Shown: positions 35,930 through 44,615, counted from the first letter of the stretch. The stretch: 53,093 bases of DNA from Levilactobacillus parabrevis ATCC 53295 (GCF_001434055.1 NZ_AZCZ01000018.1:1-53093); one strand, 5' to 3'. Notes: generated by a model not told the origin, from the sequence alone. Made by a program: numbers and translations.

Positions 35930-37639
35930 CTAATTATCTGCTAGCTTTTCGACTAAGTCACTTTCAGGCGTGACGTAAACGGTCCGTTGGCCGGTAAAGA
36001 TCACGTAACCGGGTTTGGCACCGTTAGGCTTATGCAGACGCTTGACTGGCAGGTAGTCCACGGGAACGTTGCTGGAGGCCCGCCCCTTGGAGAAGTAAGC
36101 AGCTAGATTAGCGGCTTCCATGATGGTTGCCTCACTAGGGTCATCGTCGTGAATGATGACGTGAGACCCCGGCATATCCTTTACGTGCAACCAGATGTCG
36201 GTTCGCTTAGCCGTGTGCAGGCTGAGTTGATCATTTTGCAGGTTGTTCTTCCCAACAGAGATCTTGGTGCCATCGCTGGCAGTGAACCGATCTGGCTTGC
36301 TGACCTTTTGCCGTTTTTGCTTCTTGTTCTTCTTTTGGTGATCGTGGTCGCGGAGGTAGCCACCTTGTTGGAGCTCCAAGCGAATGTCGACGAGGTCCTT
36401 AGGTGCGGCCAGTTCGATCTGGGCCATGATGTTAGAGAAGTAGTCCACATCGGCCTGGGTAATTTTAAGCTGTTCGTTAACGTAGATCACCGCATTTTTA
36501 GCCTTTTGATACCGTTTGAAGTACTTTTGCGCATTTTGGTTTGGAGAGAGTTGATTGCTGAGCTTGATCTTCAGTGGATTATTCTCATCGTAAAAGTTGG
36601 GTAGGGAAACTTCGGTTTGACCACGGTCAACTTGGTTGAGATAAGTCGTGAGGATTTCACCCTTGATGCGGTAGTCATCGGCGTTCTCTGTCTCGGCTAG
36701 CGTTCGCTGTAATTTTTTGAGCTTGTTGCGGTTCTTCTTAAGTTCATTACGAACGACCCGAATCAAGACGCTCCCTTGTTGCTGAACACGGTCCCGTTCG
36801 GCCTTGTCCTGATAATAGGCATCCAGTAGCGCGGACAGGCTTTCAGAGGTGTGTTGCGTGCCAGCCGTCGGATAAGGAAAGGCGGTAAAGCTGGTCTTGC
36901 CCTTTGGCGAAATGGTCAGCGTGGGTTGTGGCGCGTCGAAACGAGCGAAGAAGTCACGGAAATGTTGGTCAGCGTCGCCGGGTTCGTGTAGAACCGTTGA
37001 CAGTGCGGCGACCGTATCCTTGCCCAGTCCCTGGTATTGATGTTGCAAGGTTTGAGCGAGAACCTCTTCGTTGGGGAAGTCGCGTAAGGTTTGGGCGAGA
37101 TCGGCCCGGGGACCATCGAAGGGGTTGTCGAGGTCCTGCTTCGGTGGGGTGATGTATTGTGCACCCGGGAGCAGTAACCGGTAACGGTTCTGATCGGAGC
37201 CGACGTGCTTGATAGCGTCTAGGATCTTACCACTGGCACTGTCGACGAGAATGACGTTACTGTGCCGGGCCATGATTTCGATGATCAGGAGCAGTTCCTG
37301 CTGATCCCCTAATTCGTTACGCGACGTAAAGTGGAGGTGAACGACCCGGTCGTTAGCGGCCTGGGTGATGCCTTTGACGATGGCTCCCTGCAGGTATTTC
37401 CGGAGAATCATCGTGAAGTTGGTGGGAATGGGTGGGTTGACGTAAGGAATCTGCGTCACTTGGATCCGCGCGTAGGTTGGATTAGCCGAAAGAAGGATCG
37501 GATAATTATGGCCGTTGGTGCGAATCGTCAGGACGACTTCGTTATCGTAAGGTTGGTTAATCTTACTAACGCGGCCGGTCGTCAGATTTTGGCTGAGTTC
37601 CTGAACCATTGCGTGGGTAAAGGATCCGTCAAATGACAT
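35930..37639 (-). CDS. rqcH: RqcH/NFACT-family ribosome quality control protein (formerly FbpA)
   Basis: 569 residues. NFACT-N begins at the N-terminus (MSFDGSFTHAMVQELSQ...), with HhH/coiled-coil parts in the middle (about 280-440, rich in Lys/Glu/Gln) and NFACT-R near 470-560 (DIWLHVKDMPGSHVIIHDD, DYLPVKRLHKPNGAKPGYV). In Bacillus RqcH adds C-terminal alanine tails to stalled nascent chains on 50S subunits. Older annotations call it fibronectin-binding protein. ATG after AAGGTGTTG. Convergent with the carB-like gene. Confidence 0.92.
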   Translation of the reverse strand: MSFDGSFTHAMVQELSQNLTTGRVSKINQPYDNEVVLTIRTNGHNYPILLSANPTYARIQVTQIPYVNPPIPTNFTMILRKYLQGAIVKGITQAANDRVVHLHFTSRNELGDQQELLLIIEIMARHSNVILVDSASGKILDAIKHVGSDQNRYRLLLPGAQYITPPKQDLDNPFDGPRADLAQTLRDFPNEEVLAQTLQHQYQGLGKDTVAALSTVLHEPGDADQHFRDFFARFDAPQPTLTISPKGKTSFTAFPYPTAGTQHTSESLSALLDAYYQDKAERDRVQQQGSVLIRVVRNELKKNRNKLKKLQRTLAETENADDYRIKGEILTTYLNQVDRGQTEVSLPNFYDENNPLKIKLSNQLSPNQNAQKYFKRYQKAKNAVIYVNEQLKITQADVDYFSNIMAQIELAAPKDLVDIRLELQQGGYLRDHDHQKKNKKQKRQKVSKPDRFTASDGTKISVGKNNLQNDQLSLHTAKRTDIWLHVKDMPGSHVIIHDDDPSEATIMEAANLAAYFSKGRASSNVPVDYLPVKRLHKPNGAKPGYVIFTGQRTVYVTPESDLVEKLADN

Positions 37640-37712
37640 GGAAACAACACCTTTCTAGTGAAAATTTTATTTTTAAAAGAGATTTGTGATGGTGGGGGAG
37701 CTGTCTGTGCGG

Positions 37713-37762
37713 GCTCACGGATGAATAAGAATCCGGATAATGGCGAAGGATTATTCGTGAGC
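37713..37762. repeat. Long inverted repeat upstream of rqcH
   Basis: GCTCAC (37713-37718) pairs with GTGAGC (37757-37762). Inside, GAATAA-ga-ATCC pairs with GGATTATTC with a 2-nt bulge. It lies about 75 bp before rqcH and about 200 bp before the MarR gene, in a 318-bp divergent intergenic space. Possible operator or leader structure of rqcH. Confidence 0.45.
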
Positions 37763-37904
37763 TAAGTTGAAGCTGATAAGCGTTCGGTCACAGATGGATT
37801 CCTAAAAATGACGCAACTTTAAGTATAACTGGCCGGTGGATTAAGTGCAAAGAAGATCCCTTATAATCCCAATAATATTAAGATAAAATCGTCATCAAAT
37901 TGAC

Positions 37905-37938
37905 TTGTGGTTAGCAAGCAAATCGTTGTACAATACAA
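37905..37938 (+). promoter_or_regulatory. Promoter with palindrome over the -10, MarR gene
   Basis: TTGTGG (37905-37910) and TACAAT (37929-37934) with an 18-bp spacer form a promoter 20 bp before the MarR gene. The palindrome TTGTA-caa-TACAA (37926-37938) covers the -10, a layout fit for autorepression by MarR-type proteins. Confidence 0.55.
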
Positions 37939-37957
37939 GCAAAGGAGTGAGGGCAAA

Positions 37958-38389
37958 ATGAAATCCAGTCTAGCCGCGTTAATGGCCATCAATAAGGTGC
38001 AGCAAACGCTGCTGCAGCGGATGACCAAGCAGCATCACCTGACCGTTTCCGAGTGGCAGTTACTCGACCACATTGGCGGCGGTGAAAATACCCAAGAAAT
38101 TCTTGCCCAACAAACGAAGTTGGATACCTCGACTTTGAGTCGTCAACTGAAGGGCTTGGTTGCCAAAGACATGGTCACCAAGAAAGCCATTGGGCGAGAC
38201 AAACGACAGTTGGTATATACAATAACGGATAACGGTACAGAAACGGCCGCCACAATCAATACGGCGTTTGAGACCTTATCCGATGATGTTTTTGAACATT
38301 GGTCAACCGATGAACGCAATTTATTACAAATATTATTAAACCGGCTCGATAAGAGTATGGACCGGCAACGTACCGTCAAGGAACCTTGA
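37958..38389 (+). CDS. MarR-family transcriptional regulator
   Basis: 143 residues, winged helix with HHLTVSEWQLLDHIGGGENTQEILAQQTKLDTSTLSRQLKGL, and the wing KKAIGRDKRQLVYTIT. Dimerisation helices flank it. Start ATG 37958 chosen because AAAGGAG lies upstream; an in-frame extension begins in the promoter. It heads a likely operon with the phosphodiesterase and the transporter (24-bp gap to the next gene). Confidence 0.9.
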   Translation: MKSSLAALMAINKVQQTLLQRMTKQHHLTVSEWQLLDHIGGGENTQEILAQQTKLDTSTLSRQLKGLVAKDMVTKKAIGRDKRQLVYTITDNGTETAATINTAFETLSDDVFEHWSTDERNLLQILLNRLDKSMDRQRTVKEP

Positions 38390-38412
38390 GGACGTTTGAG
38401 CATAAGGAGTGA

Positions 38413-39723
38413 ATGATTATTCAGCAAAGATTAGTTGTGATTTCTTTAGATGCAATGGGGAGTCGAGACTTGGATGAACACTTAGAAGAGTTGCCCAACC
38501 TGCGGCGCCTGGTGGTCACGGGAACCCGAGTTAGAAAGGTGCGGGGCATTTATCCGACATTGACTTATCCCTCACATACCACGATCATTACCGGGCAGTA
38601 CCCGGCGGTTCACGGTATCGTGAATAATACCAAAATGCAGCCGCAACGGCAGTCACCAGATTGGTACTGGTATCAACGTGATGTGAAGGTGCCAACGCTG
38701 TATGATCTTGTACGACAAAAGCACGAGAAAACCGCGGCTTTCTTGTGGCCCGTTACGGCTGGAAGTAAAATTACTTATAACCTAGCAGAGATCTTTCCCA
38801 ACCGAATCTGGACGAATCAAGTGCTCGTTTCGTTAAAGGCTAGCAGTCCGGCCTTTCTGCTGCGGATGAATCAGCGTTACGGTCACTTGCGGCGGGGAAT
38901 TCAACAACCAGAGCTGGATGACTTTATCACGGCCTGTGCAATTGACACACTGGTCCATAAGAAGCCGACGTTGACCCTGATTCACCTGGTCGATATGGAT
39001 AGCATGCGCCATCGTTACGGGGTTCGGTCGGAAGAGGCGATGGCGGCTCTGAAACGTCTAGATGCTCGAGTCGGCAAGTTGATTGATGCGACGATTGCGG
39101 CGGGAACCTTCTCGGCTACGAACTTTGCCATTCTAGGCGATCACTACCAGATCAACGTGGATCACATGATTCACTTGAATCAGGCTTTTGCTAAACGTGG
39201 GTGGTTGACGCCTACAGCCAACGGGACGGTTAAGAACGACTGGCACGTGTGGGCCAAGTCCTGCGATGGGAGTACTTACGTGTATACCCGCAACTTTGCG
39301 GATAGCAAGCACCTGCAACAAGTGCTCGAAGAGACTCCCGGGGTTGCCCGGGTGATCGATGGTCGCACGGCAGCTAAACGCGGTGCCGACCCGCACTGCC
39401 GGTTCATGGTAGAGGCGGATGCTGGATATTACTTTACGGATGAGACCGGTCGTCCTGATGTGGTGGAGGCGGTTGACCCAGAGAGTCTCGGGCAACCGGA
39501 CCGCTATCACGGAGTTCACGGGTATGATCCGGATAAGCCGGATTATTTTACCACGCTGGTACTGAACGGACCGGCGATTAAACCTAACCAAATCATTGAT
39601 GAGGCACGGCTGATCGCTGAGGCGCCAACCTTTGCGAAACTCCTGAATGTGCAGTTCCCTGAAAAATTACCGGGCCAAGCTTTGACCGCGGCCTTTAAGG
39701 AGGGCCACGATGACGTTAAATAA
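38413..39723 (+). CDS. Type I phosphodiesterase / alkaline-phosphatase superfamily protein
   Basis: 436 residues without signal peptide. Metal and nucleophile sites are recognisable: SLDAMG (D13), PTLTYPSHTTIITG (probable nucleophile T51), HLVDMDSMRHRYG (Asp/His pair), LGDHYQ (Asp-His) and HGVHGYDP (His). Related proteins cleave nucleotide or sugar-nucleotide phosphodiesters; substrate unknown. It overlaps the following transporter gene by 14 bp, so the two are coupled. Confidence 0.85.
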   Translation: MIIQQRLVVISLDAMGSRDLDEHLEELPNLRRLVVTGTRVRKVRGIYPTLTYPSHTTIITGQYPAVHGIVNNTKMQPQRQSPDWYWYQRDVKVPTLYDLVRQKHEKTAAFLWPVTAGSKITYNLAEIFPNRIWTNQVLVSLKASSPAFLLRMNQRYGHLRRGIQQPELDDFITACAIDTLVHKKPTLTLIHLVDMDSMRHRYGVRSEEAMAALKRLDARVGKLIDATIAAGTFSATNFAILGDHYQINVDHMIHLNQAFAKRGWLTPTANGTVKNDWHVWAKSCDGSTYVYTRNFADSKHLQQVLEETPGVARVIDGRTAAKRGADPHCRFMVEADAGYYFTDETGRPDVVEAVDPESLGQPDRYHGVHGYDPDKPDYFTTLVLNGPAIKPNQIIDEARLIAEAPTFAKLLNVQFPEKLPGQALTAAFKEGHDDVK

Positions 39724-40957
39724 GGAGCAGTGGAGTTGGGTTTTCTACGACTGGGCCAACTCTGGTTACGGCATCATCGTGACCACGGCAGTCCTGCCAA
39801 TCTACTTTAAGGGTGTTGCCGAGAGCAGTGGGGTTGCGGCGGCGAATGCCACGGCCTACTGGGGTTATGCCAATAGTTTTGGAACGCTACTCGTGGCCAT
39901 CTTGGCGCCCTTCCTGGGAGCGTTGGCCGACTACCGGGGATTCAAGAAGCGTCTGATGACTGGATTTGCCAGTCTGGGGATGGTGATGACATTGGGGTTA
40001 GCCCTGTTGCCGTCCTCGCAGTGGCAGTGGTTGCTGTTGATCTATATTCTGTCGATTTTAGGGTATTCGGGTGGTAATCTTTTCTATGATAGCTTTTTGA
40101 CTGATGTCAGTGATGATCGGCAAATGGACCGGTTGTCCAGCGTGGGTTACGGCTTTGGCTATTTAGGGGGCGTGATTGCCTTTCTCCTGTTTATGGTTCT
40201 CGAGTTCACCAATGGCTTTGGTCAGCTGTCGAGTCTGGCTGTTGCGCGCTGGGGGTTCGCCTTAGCGGCCGTGTGGTGGATCGTCTTCTTCATCCCGTTC
40301 CAGCGTAACGTGCACCAACGTCACGCCTTAGACGTCGCGTCAGCGCCACTGAAGCAGAGCTGGCATCGCGTCTGGCAGACCATTATTCATCTGCGGCAAC
40401 ATAAATACTTAGCTTGGTTCCTGATTGCTTACTTCTGTTATATCGATGGGGTCGATACCATCTTTACCATGGCGACCTCCATCGGCTTAGACATTGGCAT
40501 TAACAGTACCACGTTGATCATGGTACTGCTGGTCGTCCAACTGGTGGCTTTTCCGTTTTCCATCTTCTACGGGTGGCTAGCCGGTAAGACGAGTACGCGG
40601 ACGGGGATTCTCATTGCGATTATGGTTTACCTGGTAATCTGTGTGGATGCCTTGAATCTAAAATCGACTACGGACTTTTGGATTCTAGCCGTGCTGGTTG
40701 GGACGAGTCAAGGGGGGATTCAAGCCCTATCTCGGTCCTACTTCGGTCGGTTGGTCCCTAAGGAGCGGTCGAGTGAGTTCTTTGGTTTCTATAACATTTT
40801 GGGAAAGTTTTCGGCAGTGCTGGGCCCCATTTTGGTTGGGGTCATTACCCAAATGACGGGACAATCCCGTATTGGGGCGGCATCGCTGTCGATCTTGTTT
40901 GTAATTGGTCTGATAATTTTTCTCACAATTCCACGGTCGGCGACGGGTAAATCCTAG
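39710..40957 (+). CDS. MFS transporter of the UMF1/Atg22-like family
   Basis: 415 residues with about 12 helices. The opening WVFYDWANSGYGIIVTTAVLPIYF is the signature of the UMF1 (Atg22-like) family; DxxNSxY-type residues and YGFGYLGGVI are also typical. Atg22 exports amino acids from yeast vacuoles, but bacterial substrates are unknown. Start ATG lies inside the phosphodiesterase gene with GGAGGG upstream. The pair may release and move a product of the phosphodiesterase reaction. Confidence 0.88.
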   Translation: MTLNKEQWSWVFYDWANSGYGIIVTTAVLPIYFKGVAESSGVAAANATAYWGYANSFGTLLVAILAPFLGALADYRGFKKRLMTGFASLGMVMTLGLALLPSSQWQWLLLIYILSILGYSGGNLFYDSFLTDVSDDRQMDRLSSVGYGFGYLGGVIAFLLFMVLEFTNGFGQLSSLAVARWGFALAAVWWIVFFIPFQRNVHQRHALDVASAPLKQSWHRVWQTIIHLRQHKYLAWFLIAYFCYIDGVDTIFTMATSIGLDIGINSTTLIMVLLVVQLVAFPFSIFYGWLAGKTSTRTGILIAIMVYLVICVDALNLKSTTDFWILAVLVGTSQGGIQALSRSYFGRLVPKERSSEFFGFYNILGKFSAVLGPILVGVITQMTGQSRIGAASLSILFVIGLIIFLTIPRSATGKS

Positions 40958-40964
40958 TCGTCTC

Positions 40965-41006
40965 GTCAAAATTATGGTATTCTAGTTTTTGAAACTTAAT
41001 TTTGAC
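40965..41006. repeat. Inverted repeat between the transporter and degV
   Basis: GTCAAAATT (40965-40973) and AATTTTGAC (40998-41006) are perfect reverse complements 24 bp apart. A T-run (seven T) follows about 20 bases later but is not adjacent. Could be a loose terminator or a control site for degV. Confidence 0.4.
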
Positions 41007-41140
41007 CCCCAGTGGACTTCTGTTTTTTTGTTATTCTGCTGGCCGTACCAGTTGATCCTGCTCACTGAGTAGTGATTAATGGTGCGGTTTAATTGTGGGG
41101 GAAATGAGTCCTAAACGAAAGATAAAGTAGGTGTACAAAC

Positions 41141-42007
41141 ATGAAGATTGCTGTGGTCACCGATAGTACCAGCTATTTGTCCGCAGAAGAGGTCGAGCGG
41201 TATCACATTCACGTCGTACCTATTCCGGTGATCATTGATGGTCGCTCCTATGATGAAGATGTTGATATTACCACGAGCGAATTTTACGAGCGATTACGAA
41301 ATTCCAAGTCCTTCCCCAGCACGTCCCAACCGCCATTAGGTGAAATGATCAACTTATATGATCAGTTGGCTGACGAGGGGTACGATGCGGTTATCAGCAT
41401 TCATTTGGCCAGCACAATTTCTGGGTTCGTCAACCAGTTAAAGGCGTTGGCACCAACGATTGAAAACATCAAGGTCATTCCATATGATTCACAAATTACC
41501 GTTAAATTAATGGGTTACTTAGCGATTGAAGCGTCACGCATGGCCGCAAAGGGTGCCGAGCCAGACGAGATCATCGCCCGACTCGACGACTTGCGGTCAA
41601 CAATTGGCGAATACTTCGTGGTTGATGACCTGCAGAACTTGGTGCGTGGTGGACGGTTGTCCAACGCATCTGGGTTCATCGGAAGTGTCCTACGGATCAA
41701 GCCATTATTGACCTTTGACGACGAGACCCACGAGATTGTCGCCTTCGAAAAGGTTCGGTCGCGTAAGAAGGCGTTAGCCCGCGTGGAGGACCTCTTCGTC
41801 GAGGCGCAGTCCAAGGTCGACTATCCACTCCGAGCGTTAGTTTTAGATGCTAACGATCCCGAGGGTGGGCAGGCTTGGGCTAACAAGATTGCCACGCAAT
41901 ACCCCGAGATTCCGGTGGAACGGTCGTACTTTGGACCGGTCATCGGGACCCACTTAGGGGAAAAGGCTTTGGCCTTAGCTTGGTTAAAAGATTTCGATCG
42001 CGCTTAA
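41141..42007 (+). CDS. DegV-family fatty-acid-binding protein
   Basis: 288 residues. VVTDSTSYLS at the N-terminus, SQPPLGEM (lipid-head contacts, Thr/Ser-Ser-Gln-Pro), ISIHLASTISG, and RGGRLSNASGFIGSVLRIKPLL all match DegV/FakB. FakB proteins present fatty acids to the FakA kinase for lipid synthesis; fakA is not in the window. Weak ribosome site (AAAGTAGG). Apparently monocistronic. Confidence 0.92.
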   Translation: MKIAVVTDSTSYLSAEEVERYHIHVVPIPVIIDGRSYDEDVDITTSEFYERLRNSKSFPSTSQPPLGEMINLYDQLADEGYDAVISIHLASTISGFVNQLKALAPTIENIKVIPYDSQITVKLMGYLAIEASRMAAKGAEPDEIIARLDDLRSTIGEYFVVDDLQNLVRGGRLSNASGFIGSVLRIKPLLTFDDETHEIVAFEKVRSRKKALARVEDLFVEAQSKVDYPLRALVLDANDPEGGQAWANKIATQYPEIPVERSYFGPVIGTHLGEKALALAWLKDFDRA

Positions 42008-42060
42008 AGCGTGCATCTTCTATGCGGTTATGGTAAGCTATTCGCTGTAATTAAATTTAC

Positions 42061-42179
42061 GGAGTAGGAAATAAAGCGTCAAGTGCTGGTGGAACGCAAT
42101 GTGAACACCGGACGAAGGGCAATTGGCCCGCGATTTTATTTCCGCATTGGCCGCAGCGATGTGGCAACTCCCTTAGGAG
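42061..42179 (+). promoter_or_regulatory. Tetrahydrofolate (THF) riboswitch
   Basis: GGAGT (42061-42065) closes P1 with ACTCC (42167-42171). Inside lie the conserved AGCGTCAAGTG segment (42075-42085), a GGTG/CACC hairpin, the GACGAAGGGC...GCCC hairpin, and AAATAAA (42070-42076) against TTTATTT (42136-42142). The order and sequence match the THF aptamer consensus seen before folT genes. Directly after P1 comes AGGAG (42175-42179), which can pair alternatively with CTCC of P1 (C42168-C42171). Confidence 0.9.
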
Positions 42180-42188
42180 ATGTCTGAA

Positions 42189-42722
42189 TTGAAGATGACT
42201 GTAGAGACTCGGCTACCTAAGCTGAGCACGTTGAGTTTGGTCACGATGGGCCTATTGATGGCGTTACAATTGGTGATCAAGAGTTTTTCGGTGGGACCAG
42301 CATTCTTGAAGTTTAGCTTCACGTTTCTGGTCGCGGCACTGGTCGCCCGGTTATTTGGCCCCTGGTGGGGGATGATGACGGCGGCAGTGGTCGATGTGAT
42401 TGGTACGTTGATGTCGGGTGGCCCGTTCTTTATCGGGTTTACGATCTCGGCGGTATTGGGTTCACTGATTTATGCGCTGTTCCTGTATGGAAAGCCGGTG
42501 AGCTGGCCGCGGTTGATCATCGCACAGGTTATCATCTCAGTGGTGGTTAACGCGCTGCTGAACACGTTGTGGGTGGCTATCATGTATAAGACCCCATTCT
42601 GGGGACTATTCCCCGTGCGGCTCTTAAAACAGGTGATTATGACCCCGATTCAAGTCGTGTTGCTCTATGCGCTATTCAAGAGTCATATCGTTAACTTAAT
42701 TCAAAAACGTTTAAACCTTTAG
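42189..42722 (+). CDS. folT: Folate ECF transporter substrate-binding subunit FolT
   Basis: 177 residues, six helices, FolT-like pattern LVTMGLLMALQLVIKSFSVGP, FLKFSFTF and VDVIGTLMSGGPFFIGFT. As an S component it needs the shared EcfA/EcfA'/EcfT module, which is elsewhere. The THF riboswitch upstream confirms folate as substrate. I prefer TTG 42189 as start: an ATG at 42180 is in frame but touches the AGGAG ribosome site, leaving no spacer, whereas TTG has 9 bases. Confidence 0.93.
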   Translation: MKMTVETRLPKLSTLSLVTMGLLMALQLVIKSFSVGPAFLKFSFTFLVAALVARLFGPWWGMMTAAVVDVIGTLMSGGPFFIGFTISAVLGSLIYALFLYGKPVSWPRLIIAQVIISVVVNALLNTLWVAIMYKTPFWGLFPVRLLKQVIMTPIQVVLLYALFKSHIVNLIQKRLNL

Positions 42723-42731
42723 AGAAAACGG

Positions 42732-42767
42732 ACACCATTTCGGTTGAGAAACTGGGATGGTGTTTTT
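42732..42767 (+). terminator. Terminator of folT
   Basis: ACACCAT (42732-42738) pairs with ATGGTGT (42757-42763), followed by TTTTT. Confidence 0.8.
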
Positions 42768-43008
42768 AGTTGGTATGGGGCGAGATAGGCAAGATTAAAT
42801 AAATTACTTTAACTTAGTCTATTCAAAAAAAACACCACACCAATTTCACTTGCTAAACCCACACCACAGCCAAACTGGTCCCTAGAGAATGTATGGTCAA
42901 GTACGTGAACCTTTAACTTTTTCTATTGAATCGGGGATTTGCCTTGTTTCCCGTTGCTTTTTCAGTTATAACAAGGATTGACGAGGTGCCATTTCGGGGA
43001 GGATATTT

Positions 43009-43449
43009 ATGAAGCAATTACTGCAACTCTATGACAAGTATAAGAGCGTCATTGCGTACCTATTTTTCGGAGGGCTCACCACACTAGTTAACCTGGTCGT
43101 CTTCTTCGTGACGGCGACAATGTGGGGCTGGAACTACCAAATCGCAACGGCGATGGCGTGGTTTGTTTCCGTACTATTTGCGTACGTGACGAACCGGGTA
43201 TGGGTCTTCCATTCCCATTTCACCACGTTTGAAGCCCTGTGGCGCGAGATCATTACATTCTTCTCCGTCAGAGCGGCCACGCTGATTATGGATGAAGGTA
43301 TCATGTGGATTGGGGTATCCTTATTATCGCAAAATGAAATGCTGACTAAGTTGGTTGACCAAGTTATTGTTGTCTTGGCAAACTACTTCTTCAGCAAATG
43401 GTTCGTCTTTCGCAAGACCAAGGCAACCTCATCGTCAATGAATGAATAA
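43009..43449 (+). CDS. GtrA-family membrane protein
   Basis: 146 residues with four helices (about 13-33, 40-60, 78-100, 110-130) and GtrA features: YLFFGGLTTLVNLVVFF, FVSVLFAYVTNRVWVF and ANYFFSKWFVFRK. GtrA proteins are thought to flip undecaprenyl-linked sugars for wall glycosylation. GGGGAGG ribosome site. No glycosyltransferase is adjacent. Confidence 0.92.
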   Translation: MKQLLQLYDKYKSVIAYLFFGGLTTLVNLVVFFVTATMWGWNYQIATAMAWFVSVLFAYVTNRVWVFHSHFTTFEALWREIITFFSVRAATLIMDEGIMWIGVSLLSQNEMLTKLVDQVIVVLANYFFSKWFVFRKTKATSSSMNE

Positions 43450-43457
43450 ATGAGTAG

Positions 43458-43490
43458 ATCACGCTGTCTGAATGGATGGCGTGATTTTTT
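43458..43490 (+). terminator. Terminator of the gtrA-like gene
   Basis: ATCACGC (43458-43464) pairs with GCGTGAT (43479-43485), followed by TTTTTT. Confidence 0.85.
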
Positions 43491-43532
43491 AGAATTATTG
43501 ATAATAATGATTGAAAGAATAGGAGACCTATT

Positions 43533-43811
43533 ATGAATTCCAATAGTGATGCTAAAATTATAAAAATGTCTAGTGAAGGTCGAGTAGTTATACCGGCTAC
43601 GTTTAGAGAAAAGATGGGACTTTCGAGTGGCGATCACTTGCAGGCCACACTGAATGCCGAAGGAAAATTGTGCCTTGAAAAGCTCCTGTCTGCTCTTGAT
43701 TGGCAAGCCTTAATTGCTGGAATTCCAGTTGAACACGTTGATTTCGATGCGGCGGGCAATTATGATGCGACAAAGTCACCGAATTTTGATGAATGGATGC
43801 ACGAAGAGTAG
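43533..43811 (+). CDS. AbrB/MazE-type DNA-binding protein (orphan antitoxin-like)
   Basis: 92 residues. The N-terminal swapped-hairpin domain reads IKMSSEGRVVIPATFREKMGLSSGDHLQATLN (about 11-43). The C-terminal acidic tail (FDEWMHEE) resembles antitoxin tails. AGGAGACC ribosome site. No toxin gene follows: the next 288 bases contain only short frames. AT-richer than the neighbouring genes. Either a stand-alone regulator or the survivor of a toxin-antitoxin pair. Confidence 0.8.
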   Translation: MNSNSDAKIIKMSSEGRVVIPATFREKMGLSSGDHLQATLNAEGKLCLEKLLSALDWQALIAGIPVEHVDFDAAGNYDATKSPNFDEWMHEE

Positions 43812-44042
43812 TTTGTATTTTAAGCTAGTTGTGGCAAACTATGCATTTGACGACAAGATTAGTCCTTATTGCGGTCTAGATAATCCGTAGGGATAATTGA
43901 TTGATGAATTAGATGCTCAACGTAAAAGTCTAACAAATTTATAATTATGTCGTTAAAACGATTCTTCCATTTTTCCTAAAAAAGATGAGACAGATTTTTC
44001 GAAAATTACATTAGTAGTAAGTAGGGACACCATTTGCTAAGC
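43812..44042. other. AT-rich gene-free stretch after the orphan antitoxin
   Basis: About 230 bases, clearly more AT-rich than the surroundings. A 19-codon frame from GTG 43831 (starting VANYAFDD) could be the remnant of a toxin N-terminus, but the similarity is too short to support. Confidence 0.35.
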
Positions 44043-44089
44043 AAAAAGCCAAGCCCTGATTCGGTATTAACCGAATTGGACTTGGCTTT
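44043..44089 (-). terminator. Terminator of the VanZ gene
   Basis: AAAGCCAAG (44045-44053) with CTTGGCTTT (44081-44089), and an inner perfect ATTCGGT/ACCGAAT stem. Read leftward it ends in a T-run (TTTTT) suited to the minus-strand gene. Confidence 0.85.
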
Positions 44090-44099
44090 AACTTTCACA

Positions 44100-44615
44100 T
44101 TAGGCAACTGCACGCTGCCGTTGTCGGTTGCGATGGCCAACGCGAACGCGGTAATAGATGGCAACCAGGACGCCACCAATCACGATACCGATGGCATTGG
44201 CGAGGACATCGTTGATATCACTACTCCGGTTGATCAGCCAGTGTTGTGAGAGAATATACTGAATGGTTTCGATGCTGCTACCGGTGAAGAGACCCAGTAC
44301 CCCAACCCCCCAGATGGAAAGCTTCGGGACGAGCCATTTTAGTAGGAGACCCAGTGGCAGGGTCAGAAGAATGTTTTCCGCAAAGCCGAGATTAAAGGCA
44401 TCTAGGTTCGTTAAGTTCACGCGGCCGAAGCCAACGGGCATAATGTAGACGCCAGTGCCAGAGAAAGAAATCGGGGTAAATAGGATTGCTGCTAAGCCAG
44501 TTAAGTAGGCTAAAGTCAGCAGGGCGAACCATCGATGTTTGTGTGTGGTTGTGACGATGAGCAGGCCGCTCAAGCAGGTCATGAGTAAGATAATTAATAG
44601 GGGTTCCCAGCGCAT
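44100..44615 (-). CDS. VanZ-like membrane protein
   Basis: 171 residues with about five helices. VanZ motifs are NILLTLPLGLLL (the usual NxxxFxPxG-like helix), SSIETIQ and NRSSDINDVLANAIG. VanZ relatives lower binding of teicoplanin or lipid-active peptides; natural role unknown. ATG 44613-44615 is preceded by GGAGGTGA, an ideal ribosome site; a 16-residue upstream extension has none. Confidence 0.9.
   Translation of the reverse strand: MRWEPLLIILLMTCLSGLLIVTTTHKHRWFALLTLAYLTGLAAILFTPISFSGTGVYIMPVGFGRVNLTNLDAFNLGFAENILLTLPLGLLLKWLVPKLSIWGVGVLGLFTGSSIETIQYILSQHWLINRSSDINDVLANAIGIVIGGVLVAIYYRVRVGHRNRQRQRAVA

Noticed and set aside
43831-43890. Possible MazF-type toxin remnant after the AbrB-like gene
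   Set aside because: Only 19 codons with loose similarity to the usual toxin start; not enough to call a pseudogene.
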